This document shows, piece after piece, positions 30,244-40,216 of a stretch of 64,000 bases of DNA; position 1 is the first letter of the stretch, and each line of letters opens with the position of its first letter. The notes beneath the pieces are model-generated. The model saw nothing but the letters and a program-made list of their open reading frames with translations, was not told the DNA's origin and ran no database searches. Source of the stretch: Streptomyces gobiensis. Its GTDB lineage: Bacteria > Actinomycetota > Actinomycetes > Streptomycetales > Streptomycetaceae. The stretch lies in NCBI RefSeq assembly GCF_021216675.1, contig NZ_CP086120.1, positions 5,392,501-5,456,500 on the forward strand. Reading direction: 5' to 3'. The position numbers were made by a program, and so were the translations under genes.

Positions 30244-32457
30244 ATGGCGCAGCCGCTTCAACTGCCAAATTTCTATATGCCGAATCCGCCTCGGCTCAAC
30301 CCCGGGGTCGAGGCGGCCCGGGCCCATACCAAGGAGTGGGCCCGGGGTATGGGCATGCTGGACGCTCAGGATGCGCCTGGCGGCTCATCCGTGTGGTCGG
30401 AGAACGCCTTCGACGCCATGGATTTCGCGGGCCTCAGTGCTTATACGCACCCCGACGCCCCGGGGCCCAGGCTGGATGTCATCACCGACTGGTACGTCTG
30501 GGTCTTCTATTTCGACGATCACTTTCTGGACAACTACAAACGCACCGGTGACACGGCAGCGGCCAGGGAATATCTTGACCGGCTGCCCCAGTTCATGCCG
30601 CTGGACGGTGTGACCGAACCCCCGGAACCGGAGAACGGCGTCGAGCGTGGGCTGTGGGATCTGTGGCAGCGCACCGTGCCCGTGATGTCGGCCGACTGGC
30701 GGGTCCGCTTCTTCGAGTACAACCGGCACCTGCTGATGGAGTCCATGCGGGAGCTGTCCAATATCAACGCGGGCCGGGTGCCCAACCCCATCGACTACAT
30801 CGAGATGCGCCGCAAGGTCGGCGGCGCCCCGTGGTCCTCCGCGCTGGTGGAGTACTCCCTCGGCGCCGAGGTGCCGGACCGTATCGCGGCCACCCGTCCC
30901 ATGCAGGTCCTGCTCGCCACCTTCTCCGACTCCGTCCACCTCTGCAACGACATCTTCTCCTATCAACGTGAAACCGGGTCAGAAGGGGAGATCAACAACT
31001 GCGTCAAGGTCTTGGAGACCTTCTTCGGCTGGCCGACGCAGCGCGCCGCCGATATCGCCAATGAGGTGCTGACCTCCCGGCTGCACCAGTTCGAGAACAC
31101 CACTCTCACCGAACTCCCTCCGCTCTTCGAGGAACAGGGTCTGGGCCCGGCCGAGCGCGCCGAGGTGCTGGGCTATGTCAAGGGCTTGCAGGACTGGCTC
31201 TCCGGCGGGCTCGAGTGGCACAAGCAGTCCAGCCGCTATATGAACAGCGGTGCCCGGACCTCTACCCTCGGTGACTATCTGCTGAGTATGGGTCCCACGG
31301 GGCTTGGCACGGCCGCCGCACGGCTCTTCGGCTGGGCGGTTCCCAAGGTAACTAGCACCTTCACCACCCCCGCGCTCCCCATGCCCTATACGACCCGGTG
31401 CAGCCCGCATCTGGACGCCGCCCGGAGCCACACCCGGGCCTGGGCACGGGAGCTGGGACTGACCGGCACCCTGCCCGGCTGGGACGAAAGGAGCTTCCAG
31501 GCCGCCGACCATGCGCTGTTCGCGGCGCTCACCCACCCGGACGCCCAGGGCGCGGAGCTGGATCTGATCGCCGACTGGCATATCTGGGGCTGGTACTTCG
31601 ACGACTTCTTCGTCGAGGTCTTCAAACGCTCCCGGAATCCCGCCGGAGCCAGGGCCTTTATGGAACGGCTGGCTGCCTTTATGCCACCCGATCCCGCCGG
31701 GACACCGCCCCCGGCCAACCCGGCCGAGGCCGCGCTCGCCAATCTGTGGGCCCGCTCCGCGCCCGGCATGGCGCCAGAGCTGCGCAGGGAATTCCCGGGC
31801 CACGTACTGGAGTTCACCGGCAGCTGGCTGTGGGAGCTGCACAACCTTGTCCAGGACCGGGTGCCCGATCCGGTCGACTACATCGAGATGCGCCGCCGCA
31901 CCGGCGGCGCCCGCTTCTCGCTCGCCCTGCTGCGGCACGCACTCGGGACGGACATCCCAGAGCGCGTCTGGGAGTCGGACCCCATGCGCGAACTGGGCGT
32001 GACCTTCGCCGATATCGGTCCACTGCGCAATGACATCCACTCCTACGCAAAGGAGATCGAGCATGAGGGGGAGAACAGCAACGGAGTCCTGATCATCCAG
32101 CGCTTTCTGGACTGTGGCCTCCAGGAGGCCGCCGACACCCTCGCGGCCCTGGCAACCGCCCGCCTCGACCAGTTCGAGCACACCGTCACCACCGGTCTCC
32201 CCGCCCTCTTCGAGGAGACCGAAGCCGACACCGCCACCCGCGAGAACGTCATGGACTACGTCCGGGCGCTCCGGGAGTGGATGGCCGGGGACCACCAGTG
32301 GTCGCTGGTCACCGGCCGCTATCGCACCACCGCCCGACCCGCCAGCCTGCTGACCTCCGGCAGCTGTCCGCCGCTGTCCCCCGGCCCCCACGGGCTGGGC
32401 ACCTCGGCCGCCCGCATCACCCGCACCGTTCAGGAACGGAAGGCCCGCACCTTATGA
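30244..32457 (+). CDS. Two-domain class I terpene cyclase, geosmin-synthase-like; likely encapsulin cargo
   Basis: A 737-residue duplicated terpene synthase. Domain 1 (about 1-340) has D91-D-H-F-L-D and the NSE triad N235/S239/E243 (NDIFSYQRE), very like the germacradienol-forming half of geosmin synthase. Domain 2 (about 375-700) has D453-D-F-F-V-E and N596/S600/E604 (NDIHSYAKE), where geosmin synthase has DDYYP, so it may be a full ionisation-type cyclase. Each domain is followed by a flexible tail bearing GPTGLGTAAARL (350-361) or GPHGLGTSAARI (714-725), repeated motifs that may target the enzyme into the shell. No methyltransferase is present, arguing against 2-methylisoborneol. The stop overlaps the second shell gene start (ATGA). 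Confidence 0.92.
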   Translation: MAQPLQLPNFYMPNPPRLNPGVEAARAHTKEWARGMGMLDAQDAPGGSSVWSENAFDAMDFAGLSAYTHPDAPGPRLDVITDWYVWVFYFDDHFLDNYKRTGDTAAAREYLDRLPQFMPLDGVTEPPEPENGVERGLWDLWQRTVPVMSADWRVRFFEYNRHLLMESMRELSNINAGRVPNPIDYIEMRRKVGGAPWSSALVEYSLGAEVPDRIAATRPMQVLLATFSDSVHLCNDIFSYQRETGSEGEINNCVKVLETFFGWPTQRAADIANEVLTSRLHQFENTTLTELPPLFEEQGLGPAERAEVLGYVKGLQDWLSGGLEWHKQSSRYMNSGARTSTLGDYLLSMGPTGLGTAAARLFGWAVPKVTSTFTTPALPMPYTTRCSPHLDAARSHTRAWARELGLTGTLPGWDERSFQAADHALFAALTHPDAQGAELDLIADWHIWGWYFDDFFVEVFKRSRNPAGARAFMERLAAFMPPDPAGTPPPANPAEAALANLWARSAPGMAPELRREFPGHVLEFTGSWLWELHNLVQDRVPDPVDYIEMRRRTGGARFSLALLRHALGTDIPERVWESDPMRELGVTFADIGPLRNDIHSYAKEIEHEGENSNGVLIIQRFLDCGLQEAADTLAALATARLDQFEHTVTTGLPALFEETEADTATRENVMDYVRALREWMAGDHQWSLVTGRYRTTARPASLLTSGSCPPLSPGPHGLGTSAARITRTVQERKARTL

Positions 32458-33848
32458 CGACCCCCGTGACCCCCGTGACTTCCGCGAACACAGCACCCAC
32501 CAGCCTTGACACCACCGCGGCCCGGCAGCTGGCCACCACCACCAAGACACCGCCGCAGATGCAGGGCATTTCCTCGCGATGGCTGCTGAGGATTCTCCCC
32601 TGGGAACAGGTCACGGCCGGTACGTACCGGGTCAACCGGCGGCTCACCCATACGGTGGGCAATGGCCGGGTGGAGTTCGTCAGCACCGGTTCCGAGGTCC
32701 GGGTGATTCCGGCGCAGCTCACCGAGCTGCCCGCGCTGCACGGCTTTGAGGGCAACGAGGTTCTGCAGACGCTCGCCGGGCGGTGTGTACAGCGGGAGTA
32801 CGCCCCCGGCGATCTTCTTGTGGAAATCGGCCGCCCCGTCGACGAAGTGCTCCTGATCGCCCATGGGAAGATCAATAAGCTGGGTGCCGCTGAGTATGAC
32901 GGTGAGACCAACCTCGGCGTCCTCGCCGATGGCGAGTGGGCGGGTGACGAGGCGCTGGCCACCGGGCCCGGCGACTGGGACTACACCCTCAAGGCCGTCA
33001 CCCGATGCACTGTCCTGACGCTGCCCGTGTCCGAATTCCAGGCCGTGGCCGAGCAGTCGGCGGAGCTCCGCGCCCATATCGACAGCCTGCTCTCCCGCCC
33101 CCAGCCCCGGCAGAACAGGCGCGGTGAAGCCGAGATCGAGCTGGCCTCGGGCCACCATGGCGAGCCGGAGCTGCCGGGCGCCTTCGTGGACTACGACACC
33201 ACGCCGCGCGAGTATGAGCTGAGTGTGGCGCAGACCGTGCTGCGGGTGCACAGCCGGGTAGCCGACCTCTACAACGAGCCGATGAACCAGGTTGAGGAGC
33301 AGCTGCGGCTCACCATTGAGGCGTTGCGCGAGCGCCAGGAGCACGAGCTCCTCAACAACACCGAGTTCGGGCTGCTGCACAACGCCGATCTGAAGCAGCG
33401 GCTGCACACCCGCACCGGCCCGCCCACCCCCGATGACCTTGATGAGCTGATCTCCCGGCGCCGCAAGACACAGTTTCTGCTCGCCCATCCGCGTACGATC
33501 GCCGCGTTCGGCCGGGAGTGCAGCAAGCGCGGCATCTACTCGCCCGAAACCGTGCTGCACGGCACCGCCGTGCGCAGCTGGCGTGGCATCCCCCTGCTGC
33601 CCTGCAACAAGATCCCGGTCTCCCGGACCAACACCAGCTCGGTCCTCGCGATGCGCGTCGGCCAGAAGGATGAGGGTGTAGTCGGCCTTCACCAGACGGG
33701 GATTCCCGATGAGTACGAGCCGAGTCTGAACGTCCGCTTCATGGGGATCAACGAGAAGGCGGTCATCTCCTACCTGGTCAGCGTCTACTTCTCGGCGGCC
33801 GTGCTGGTCCCGGACGCGCTCGGCGTGCTGGAGGACGTAGAGATCTGA
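32454..33848 (+). CDS. Family 2B encapsulin shell protein with inserted cNMP-binding-like domain (shell B)
   Basis: A 464-residue paralogue of shell A with the same order: N-arm TTTKTPPQMQGISSRWL, inserted jelly roll (GDLLVEIGRPVDEVLLIAHGKI), then the HK97-type core. The cassette region reads GDEALATGPGDWDYTL, with the Glu but no Arg-x-Ala-Thr. Its start overlaps the cyclase stop by four bases, so translation is coupled. The middle of the gene shares long identical DNA with shell A (76 bases without a change), while N-terminal and insert regions diverge. Two different shell subunits imply a mixed cage, or two cages, around one cargo. Confidence 0.92.
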   Translation: MTTPVTPVTSANTAPTSLDTTAARQLATTTKTPPQMQGISSRWLLRILPWEQVTAGTYRVNRRLTHTVGNGRVEFVSTGSEVRVIPAQLTELPALHGFEGNEVLQTLAGRCVQREYAPGDLLVEIGRPVDEVLLIAHGKINKLGAAEYDGETNLGVLADGEWAGDEALATGPGDWDYTLKAVTRCTVLTLPVSEFQAVAEQSAELRAHIDSLLSRPQPRQNRRGEAEIELASGHHGEPELPGAFVDYDTTPREYELSVAQTVLRVHSRVADLYNEPMNQVEEQLRLTIEALRERQEHELLNNTEFGLLHNADLKQRLHTRTGPPTPDDLDELISRRRKTQFLLAHPRTIAAFGRECSKRGIYSPETVLHGTAVRSWRGIPLLPCNKIPVSRTNTSSVLAMRVGQKDEGVVGLHQTGIPDEYEPSLNVRFMGINEKAVISYLVSVYFSAAVLVPDALGVLEDVEI

Positions 33849-33870
33849 GCAAGCGGCTCCCGCGCGCCCG

Positions 33871-36249
33871 TCACCCCGGCCAGGTCCACTCGGTGACCTC
33901 TGGCAGGTCGATGCCGTGTTCACGGATGTGGTCGTGGTGGCGGGCGCGTACATCGGCCATCCTCTGCCGTACCCCGGCGGCGCGTGCCGCGAGTCCCGGG
34001 ACCCTGTCGATCACATCCATGACCAGCCGATAGCGGTCCAGATCATTGCGGACGACCATATCGAAGGGCGTAGTGGTGGCCCCCATCTCCCGGTAGCCGC
34101 GTACATGCAGCCGCTCGTGCGCCGCACGTCCATGGGTGAGCCGGTGGATCAGCCATGGGTAGCCGTGATAGGCGAACACCACCGGCCGGTCCGGCGTGAA
34201 GGCGGCGCTGAACTCCGCCTCCGTCATCCCGTGCGGATGAGCCGTGCGCGGCATCAGCCGGGTCAGGTCGACCACGTTCACCACCCGCACCGCCAGCTCC
34301 GGCAGATGGGTGCGCAGCAGCGCGGCAGCGGCCAGCACCTCCTGGGTGGGCACATCCCCGGCGCAGGCCAGCACCACATCGGGCTCCCTGTCAGCCACCT
34401 CCGTACCGGCCCATTCCCAGATACCGGCGCCACGCGCACAGTGCGCGCGGGCCTCGGGCAGGCCGAGCCAGTCAGAGCAGAGCTGCTTCCCAGCGACGAT
34501 CACATTCAACACATCACGGGTGCGCAGCACATGGTCGGCCACACACAGCAGGGTGTTCGCATCCGGCGGCAGATAGACCCGCACCACATCCGGGCTCTTG
34601 TTCAGCACATGGTCGACGAAGCCGGGATCCTGGTGTGAGAAGCCGTTGTGATCCTGCCGCCACACATGCGAGGTCAGCAGATAGTTGAGCCCCGCGACAG
34701 GCGCCCGCCAATCGACCGTACGAGCGCTCTGCAGCCACTTGGCATGCTGTGTGGCCATGCTGGCGACGATATGGGCGAACGCCTCGTAGGACGCGAACAT
34801 CCCGTGCCGCCCGGTCAGTACATAACCCTCCAGCCAGCCCTGGCACATATGTTCCGACAGCACCTCCATCACCCGGCCGTGCCGGCCCAGATGCTCATCG
34901 GTGCTGACGGTGTCGGCCTGCCAGGCCCGCGGGGTGGCGTCGTACACCTCCTGGAGATGGTTGGAGTCGATCTCATCGGGCGCCATCACCCGGAAGTCGC
35001 GGCGCTCCCCGCTGGCGGCCAGCACCCGGCGCAGCAGCCCGCCGAGCACCCGCGTCGGCTCGTGGGCGGATGCCCCGGGTTTGTCGACCAGGACAGCGAA
35101 CGGCGCCAGCTCGGGCAGCGGCAGCGAGTGCCGCAGCCGCCCGCCGTTGGCATGCGCGCTGGCACCCAGCCGCAGATCGCCGCGCGGCACACAGGCCAGC
35201 ACATCGGGCAGCGGTCGGCCCTGGGCGTCGAACAGCTCCCTGGGCCTGTACGAGTGCAACCACCCTGCCAGCTGCCGCAGCCGCTCGGGGTTCTCCCGGA
35301 CGCCGGACAGGGGGATCTGATGGGCGCGCCAGGTGTTCTCGACCGCCACCCCGTCGACCGTGTCCGGGCCGGTCCACCCCTTGGGTGTGCGGAGCACGAT
35401 CATCGGCCAGTGAGGGCGCGGTCCGTCGCCGTTCCCCCGTGCTGTGTGCTGGACCTCGGCGATCCGGTCCAGTGCCTGGTCCAGGGCCGCTGCCAGCGCC
35501 CGGTGCACCTGCGCCGGCTCGGTGCCGGGTTCGGCGGTGACATACAGCGGATCGTGGCCGTAGCCCCGCAGCAGGGCATCCAGCTCACTCTCCGGCAACC
35601 GGGACAGCACCGTAGGGCCTGCGATCTTGTAGCCGTTGAGGTGCAGCACGGGCAGCACCGCGCCGTCATGCAGGGGGTCAAGGAACTTGTTGGCGTGCCA
35701 GGACGCGGCGAGCGGGCCGGTCTCCGCCTCGCCGTCGCCGATGACACAGACGGCCAGCAGCCCCGGGTTGTCGAAGGCGGCGCCATAGGCGTGCGCCAGC
35801 GAATGGCCGAGCTCCCCGCCCTCCTGGAGCGAGCCGGGCACCTCGGGCCCCGTATGGCTGCCCACCCCGCCCGGCCGGGAGAACTCCCGGAAGAGCCGTG
35901 CCATCCCGGCCTCATTCCGTCCGGCGTCCGGGTTCACCTCACCGTAGGAGCCCTCCAGCCAGGCCCCGGCCAGTACTGCCGGGGCGCCGTGGCCCGGTCC
36001 CCAGACACAGACGGCGGCCTGCTCACGGGCACTGATCACCCGGTTGAGATGGGTGTAGACGAGGCTCAGCCCAGGACAGGTCCCCCAGTGTCCGAGCAGC
36101 CGTGGCTTGATGTGCTCGGGGCGCAGCTCCTCGCGCAGCAGCGGATTCCCGGCGAGAAAGAGCTGGCCCGCGGCCAGATAATTCAGTGCTCGCCAGTGCG
36201 CATCGAGCTGCCCGCACTCGTGTTCGGTGAGAGAATGGTGTGCCTCCAT
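33871..36249 (-). CDS. Xylulose-5-phosphate/fructose-6-phosphate phosphoketolase
   Basis: A 792-residue thiamine-diphosphate enzyme of normal family length. LGHWGTCPGLSLVYTHLNR and the TPP motif VIGDGEAETGPLAASWHANK are diagnostic; RYREMGATTTPFDM lies near the C-terminus. It splits xylulose-5-P or fructose-6-P with phosphate to give acetyl phosphate plus a C3 or C4 sugar phosphate in the cytoplasm. ATG at 36249 has GGAGG six bases upstream. It is divergent from a cNMP-domain protein, 99 bases apart, and close to acetaldehyde dehydrogenase genes, a C2-metabolism neighbourhood. No acetate kinase is seen here. Confidence 0.95.
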   Translation of the reverse strand: MEAHHSLTEHECGQLDAHWRALNYLAAGQLFLAGNPLLREELRPEHIKPRLLGHWGTCPGLSLVYTHLNRVISAREQAAVCVWGPGHGAPAVLAGAWLEGSYGEVNPDAGRNEAGMARLFREFSRPGGVGSHTGPEVPGSLQEGGELGHSLAHAYGAAFDNPGLLAVCVIGDGEAETGPLAASWHANKFLDPLHDGAVLPVLHLNGYKIAGPTVLSRLPESELDALLRGYGHDPLYVTAEPGTEPAQVHRALAAALDQALDRIAEVQHTARGNGDGPRPHWPMIVLRTPKGWTGPDTVDGVAVENTWRAHQIPLSGVRENPERLRQLAGWLHSYRPRELFDAQGRPLPDVLACVPRGDLRLGASAHANGGRLRHSLPLPELAPFAVLVDKPGASAHEPTRVLGGLLRRVLAASGERRDFRVMAPDEIDSNHLQEVYDATPRAWQADTVSTDEHLGRHGRVMEVLSEHMCQGWLEGYVLTGRHGMFASYEAFAHIVASMATQHAKWLQSARTVDWRAPVAGLNYLLTSHVWRQDHNGFSHQDPGFVDHVLNKSPDVVRVYLPPDANTLLCVADHVLRTRDVLNVIVAGKQLCSDWLGLPEARAHCARGAGIWEWAGTEVADREPDVVLACAGDVPTQEVLAAAALLRTHLPELAVRVVNVVDLTRLMPRTAHPHGMTEAEFSAAFTPDRPVVFAYHGYPWLIHRLTHGRAAHERLHVRGYREMGATTTPFDMVVRNDLDRYRLVMDVIDRVPGLAARAAGVRQRMADVRARHHDHIREHGIDLPEVTEWTWPG

Positions 36250-36348
36250 GGGCCCTCCAGCGAATGGCAGCGGCGCATATCCGGCCGGGTCCCCAGCGGG
36301 CGGCCGGGCACACCTAGGGACAGCTCTCCAAGGCAAGGAGACAGACCG

Positions 36349-36807
36349 ATGCGCACCATGACCGGACTGCTTGGAGCCCTCTCGTCAGAGCACGCCGAAC
36401 GGCTGCGGGCCCTCGGCCGGGAGGTGTCCTTTCCCGCCGGTGTCCGGATCTTCGAGGAGGGCTATCGGGCCGACCGCTTCTGGATCATCCGCACCGGCTC
36501 GGTCACCCTTGACCAGCGTGTGCCGGGCCGCAGCGCCCAGGCCGTCGAGACCATCGGCCATGGCGAGCTGCTGGGCTGGTCCTGGCTGTTCCGGCCCTAT
36601 ATCTGGCATCTGGGCGCCGAGACCGGCAGCCCCGTGCGCGCCCTCGAGTTCGACGCCGCGGAAGTGCGGCGGATGTGCGAGGACGACCATGAGCTGGGCT
36701 ACGCGCTCGCGCTCGCCGTCGGAGAGATCATCTCCCATCGGCTGCAGCGCTCCCGTACCCGGCTGCTCGACGCGTACGGGCCGCACGGCTACTCCGACCG
36801 GCTGTGA
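36349..36807 (+). CDS. Stand-alone cyclic-nucleotide-binding domain protein
   Basis: A 152-residue protein that is essentially one cNMP-binding domain: VSFPAGVRIFEEGYRADRFWIIRTGSVTL, then ETIGHGELLGWSWLFRPYIW and GAETGSPVRALEFDA. There is no helix-turn-helix. Such proteins next to phosphoketolase and stress genes may serve as sensors or regulate a partner by contact. AAGGAGA precedes the ATG at good spacing. It is divergent from the phosphoketolase gene with a shared upstream region. Confidence 0.88.
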   Translation: MRTMTGLLGALSSEHAERLRALGREVSFPAGVRIFEEGYRADRFWIIRTGSVTLDQRVPGRSAQAVETIGHGELLGWSWLFRPYIWHLGAETGSPVRALEFDAAEVRRMCEDDHELGYALALAVGEIISHRLQRSRTRLLDAYGPHGYSDRL

Positions 36808-36870
36808 CAGCGAGGTGATCGCCGGGCACTGACCGTTGCCGGGGCGCCGCCGCTGCAGCACGATGTTCCC

Positions 36871-38160
36871 GTGCTGAATCCATGGCTGGCACTGGAGGCG
36901 GGCGCGGACCCGGCTGAGCGGGCCGGAGCGGTCCGCCGTGCCCATGAGGACTTTCTGGCGGAAGGCACCATCAGTGCGCCGGTGCGCGATGTGGTCGCCG
37001 ACTCCTGGCGGCGGTGCGCCGGTGCCCGCGTGGAACCGGACGGGACGGCCCGTATCGAGCTGGCCGACGCCGAGCTGGCCGCCTACCGCGCCGCACATCC
37101 GTTGGCCCGGGCCATGCCGCTCTTCCGGGAACTGCTGGGCACCATCGCCGACGACGGCGCCCATCTGCTGTCCGTCTGTGATGAGCAGGGCCGGATGCTG
37201 TGGGTCGAGGGCCACCCCCAGGTGCGGCAGCGCGCCGAGCGGATGAACTTCGTCGCCGGAGCCCGCTGGGCCGAGGCCTGCACCGGCACCAACGCCCCCG
37301 GTACCGCGCTCGCCGTCGACCACGCCGTGCAGATCTTCGCCGCCGAACACTACTGCCACCCTGTGCAGTCCTGGACCTGCGCCGCCGCACCGGTGCACGA
37401 CCCCCGCACCCGACGGTTGATCGGCGCCGTCGACATCACCGGTGGTGACCATCTCGCCGCGCCACAGAGCCTCGCCCTCGTCCAGGCGACCGCCCGCGCC
37501 GCCGAGGCCCACCTCGCCGAGCTGGCCGGGCTGGTTCCCGGGCCACGCGCGTACCACCTGGAAGCGCTCGGCCGCGACGAGGCACTTCTCCATACGGGCC
37601 ACGGCGCGCCGCGGCGGCTGGGGCGGCGGCACAGCGAGATCCTGATGCTGCTCGCCGCCCACCCCGACGGCCTCACCGGTGACCGGCTGGGCCTGGAGCT
37701 CTACGGCGAACGCGAGGTCCATCCCGTTACGCTCCGTGCCGAACTCTCCCGGCTGCGCCAGCTGCTGGGAGAGCTGCTCGGCTCCCGCCCGTACCGGCTG
37801 CGTACCCCCATCGGCACTGATCACGGCACCGTCAGCGACGCACTGCGCTCCGGTGATCTCGCCGCCGCGGTGGCCGCCTACCGTGGACCGCTGCTGCCGC
37901 TGTCCGAGGCCCCCGGCATCATCCGGCTCCGCGGCCAGCTGGCGGACCGGCTCCGGCAGCGGCTGCTCAGCCGCCGAGAGGTGGGCCCACTGGAGAGCTG
38001 GGTGCGCACCTCATGGGGCGAGGACGACCTGGCGGCCTGGGAGGCGCTGCTCACCGCACTGCCGTCGGCCGAGCGCGCCGTCCCGGCCGCCCGCATACAC
38101 GCCCTGCGCGCCAACTACGGGCTGGGGCCCGCAACGTATCCGCAACGTTTGCCCGGCTAG
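36871..38160 (+). CDS. GAF-domain transcriptional regulator (AcoR-like sensor)
   Basis: A 429-residue regulator. The N-terminus (VVADSWRRCAGARVEP) is the AcoR-type opening. A GAF sensor spans about 85-215, with TGTNAPGTALA and HYCHPVQSWTCAAAPVHDP typical of regulators of acetoin and aldehyde genes. There is no sigma-54 AAA domain; instead the C-terminus has a winged helix (HSEILMLLAAHPDGLTGDRLGLELYG, then TLRAELSRLRQLLG). The aldehyde dehydrogenase gene starts 44 bases after its stop, so it most likely controls that gene. A GTG start is used. Confidence 0.88.
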   Translation: MLNPWLALEAGADPAERAGAVRRAHEDFLAEGTISAPVRDVVADSWRRCAGARVEPDGTARIELADAELAAYRAAHPLARAMPLFRELLGTIADDGAHLLSVCDEQGRMLWVEGHPQVRQRAERMNFVAGARWAEACTGTNAPGTALAVDHAVQIFAAEHYCHPVQSWTCAAAPVHDPRTRRLIGAVDITGGDHLAAPQSLALVQATARAAEAHLAELAGLVPGPRAYHLEALGRDEALLHTGHGAPRRLGRRHSEILMLLAAHPDGLTGDRLGLELYGEREVHPVTLRAELSRLRQLLGELLGSRPYRLRTPIGTDHGTVSDALRSGDLAAAVAAYRGPLLPLSEAPGIIRLRGQLADRLRQRLLSRREVGPLESWVRTSWGEDDLAAWEALLTALPSAERAVPAARIHALRANYGLGPATYPQRLPG

Positions 38161-38204
38161 CGTCCCCGGCACCAACCACACCAGGGCGACAGAAGGTAGG
38201 CAGC

Positions 38205-39728
<1,524 letters not shown>

Positions 39729-39730
39729 AA

Positions 39731-39756
39731 GGCACCATCAGGCACCATCAGGCACC
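39731..39756. repeat. Short tandem repeat GGCACCATCA
   Basis: Two perfect 10-base copies and a 6-base partial third between the aldehyde dehydrogenase stop and the DUF779 start; probably replication slippage that only alters the spacer. Confidence 0.8.
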
Positions 39757-39768
39757 TACCTGGGAGGC

Positions 39769-40119
39769 ATGGTGTCCCGCGTCGACCTGACCCCCGCCGC
39801 CGCCGGGCTGCTGCGTGAACTGACCCAGCGGCACGGTCCACTGATGTTCCACCAGTCCGGCGGCTGCTGTGACGGCAGCTCGCCCATGTGTTACCCGCTG
39901 GGCGAGTTCCGCACCGGCGACAGTGATGTGCTGCTCGGTGAGCTGACCGTGACCGGGATCGCGGACCCGGTGCCCTTCTGGATCTCCGCCAGCCAGTACG
40001 CGTACTGGAGCCATACCCACCTCACCGTGGATGTGGTTCCAGGGCGCGGCAGCGGGTTCTCCGTGGAAGCGCCGGAAGGGGTGCGCTTTCTGATCCGCTC
40101 CCGACTGCTGGACGGTTAA
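39769..40119 (+). CDS. DUF779 family protein
   Basis: A 116-residue DUF779 protein, recognised by LMFHQSGGCCDGSSPMCYP with three closely spaced cysteines that could bind metal. DUF779 genes are almost always beside ExaC-type aldehyde dehydrogenases, as here, suggesting a helper or maturation role, but no activity is known to me. It is 40 bases downstream of the dehydrogenase and likely co-transcribed. GGGAGG precedes the start. Confidence 0.92.
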   Translation: MVSRVDLTPAAAGLLRELTQRHGPLMFHQSGGCCDGSSPMCYPLGEFRTGDSDVLLGELTVTGIADPVPFWISASQYAYWSHTHLTVDVVPGRGSGFSVEAPEGVRFLIRSRLLDG

Positions 40120-40216
40120 CCCTCGGTGAGCCCAGCTCGACCTCTTCCCCGCGTCAGGGCACACCAGTCGCCGGGCCGGACACTCGCGCCGTGTCAGGCC
40201 CGGTGCCGCGCCCCGC

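Noticed and set aside
30244..32457. Annotation of the cyclase as 2-methylisoborneol synthase because of the encapsulin neighbours
   Set aside because: The protein is a duplicated, geosmin-synthase-type cyclase and there is no GPP methyltransferase gene in the operon.
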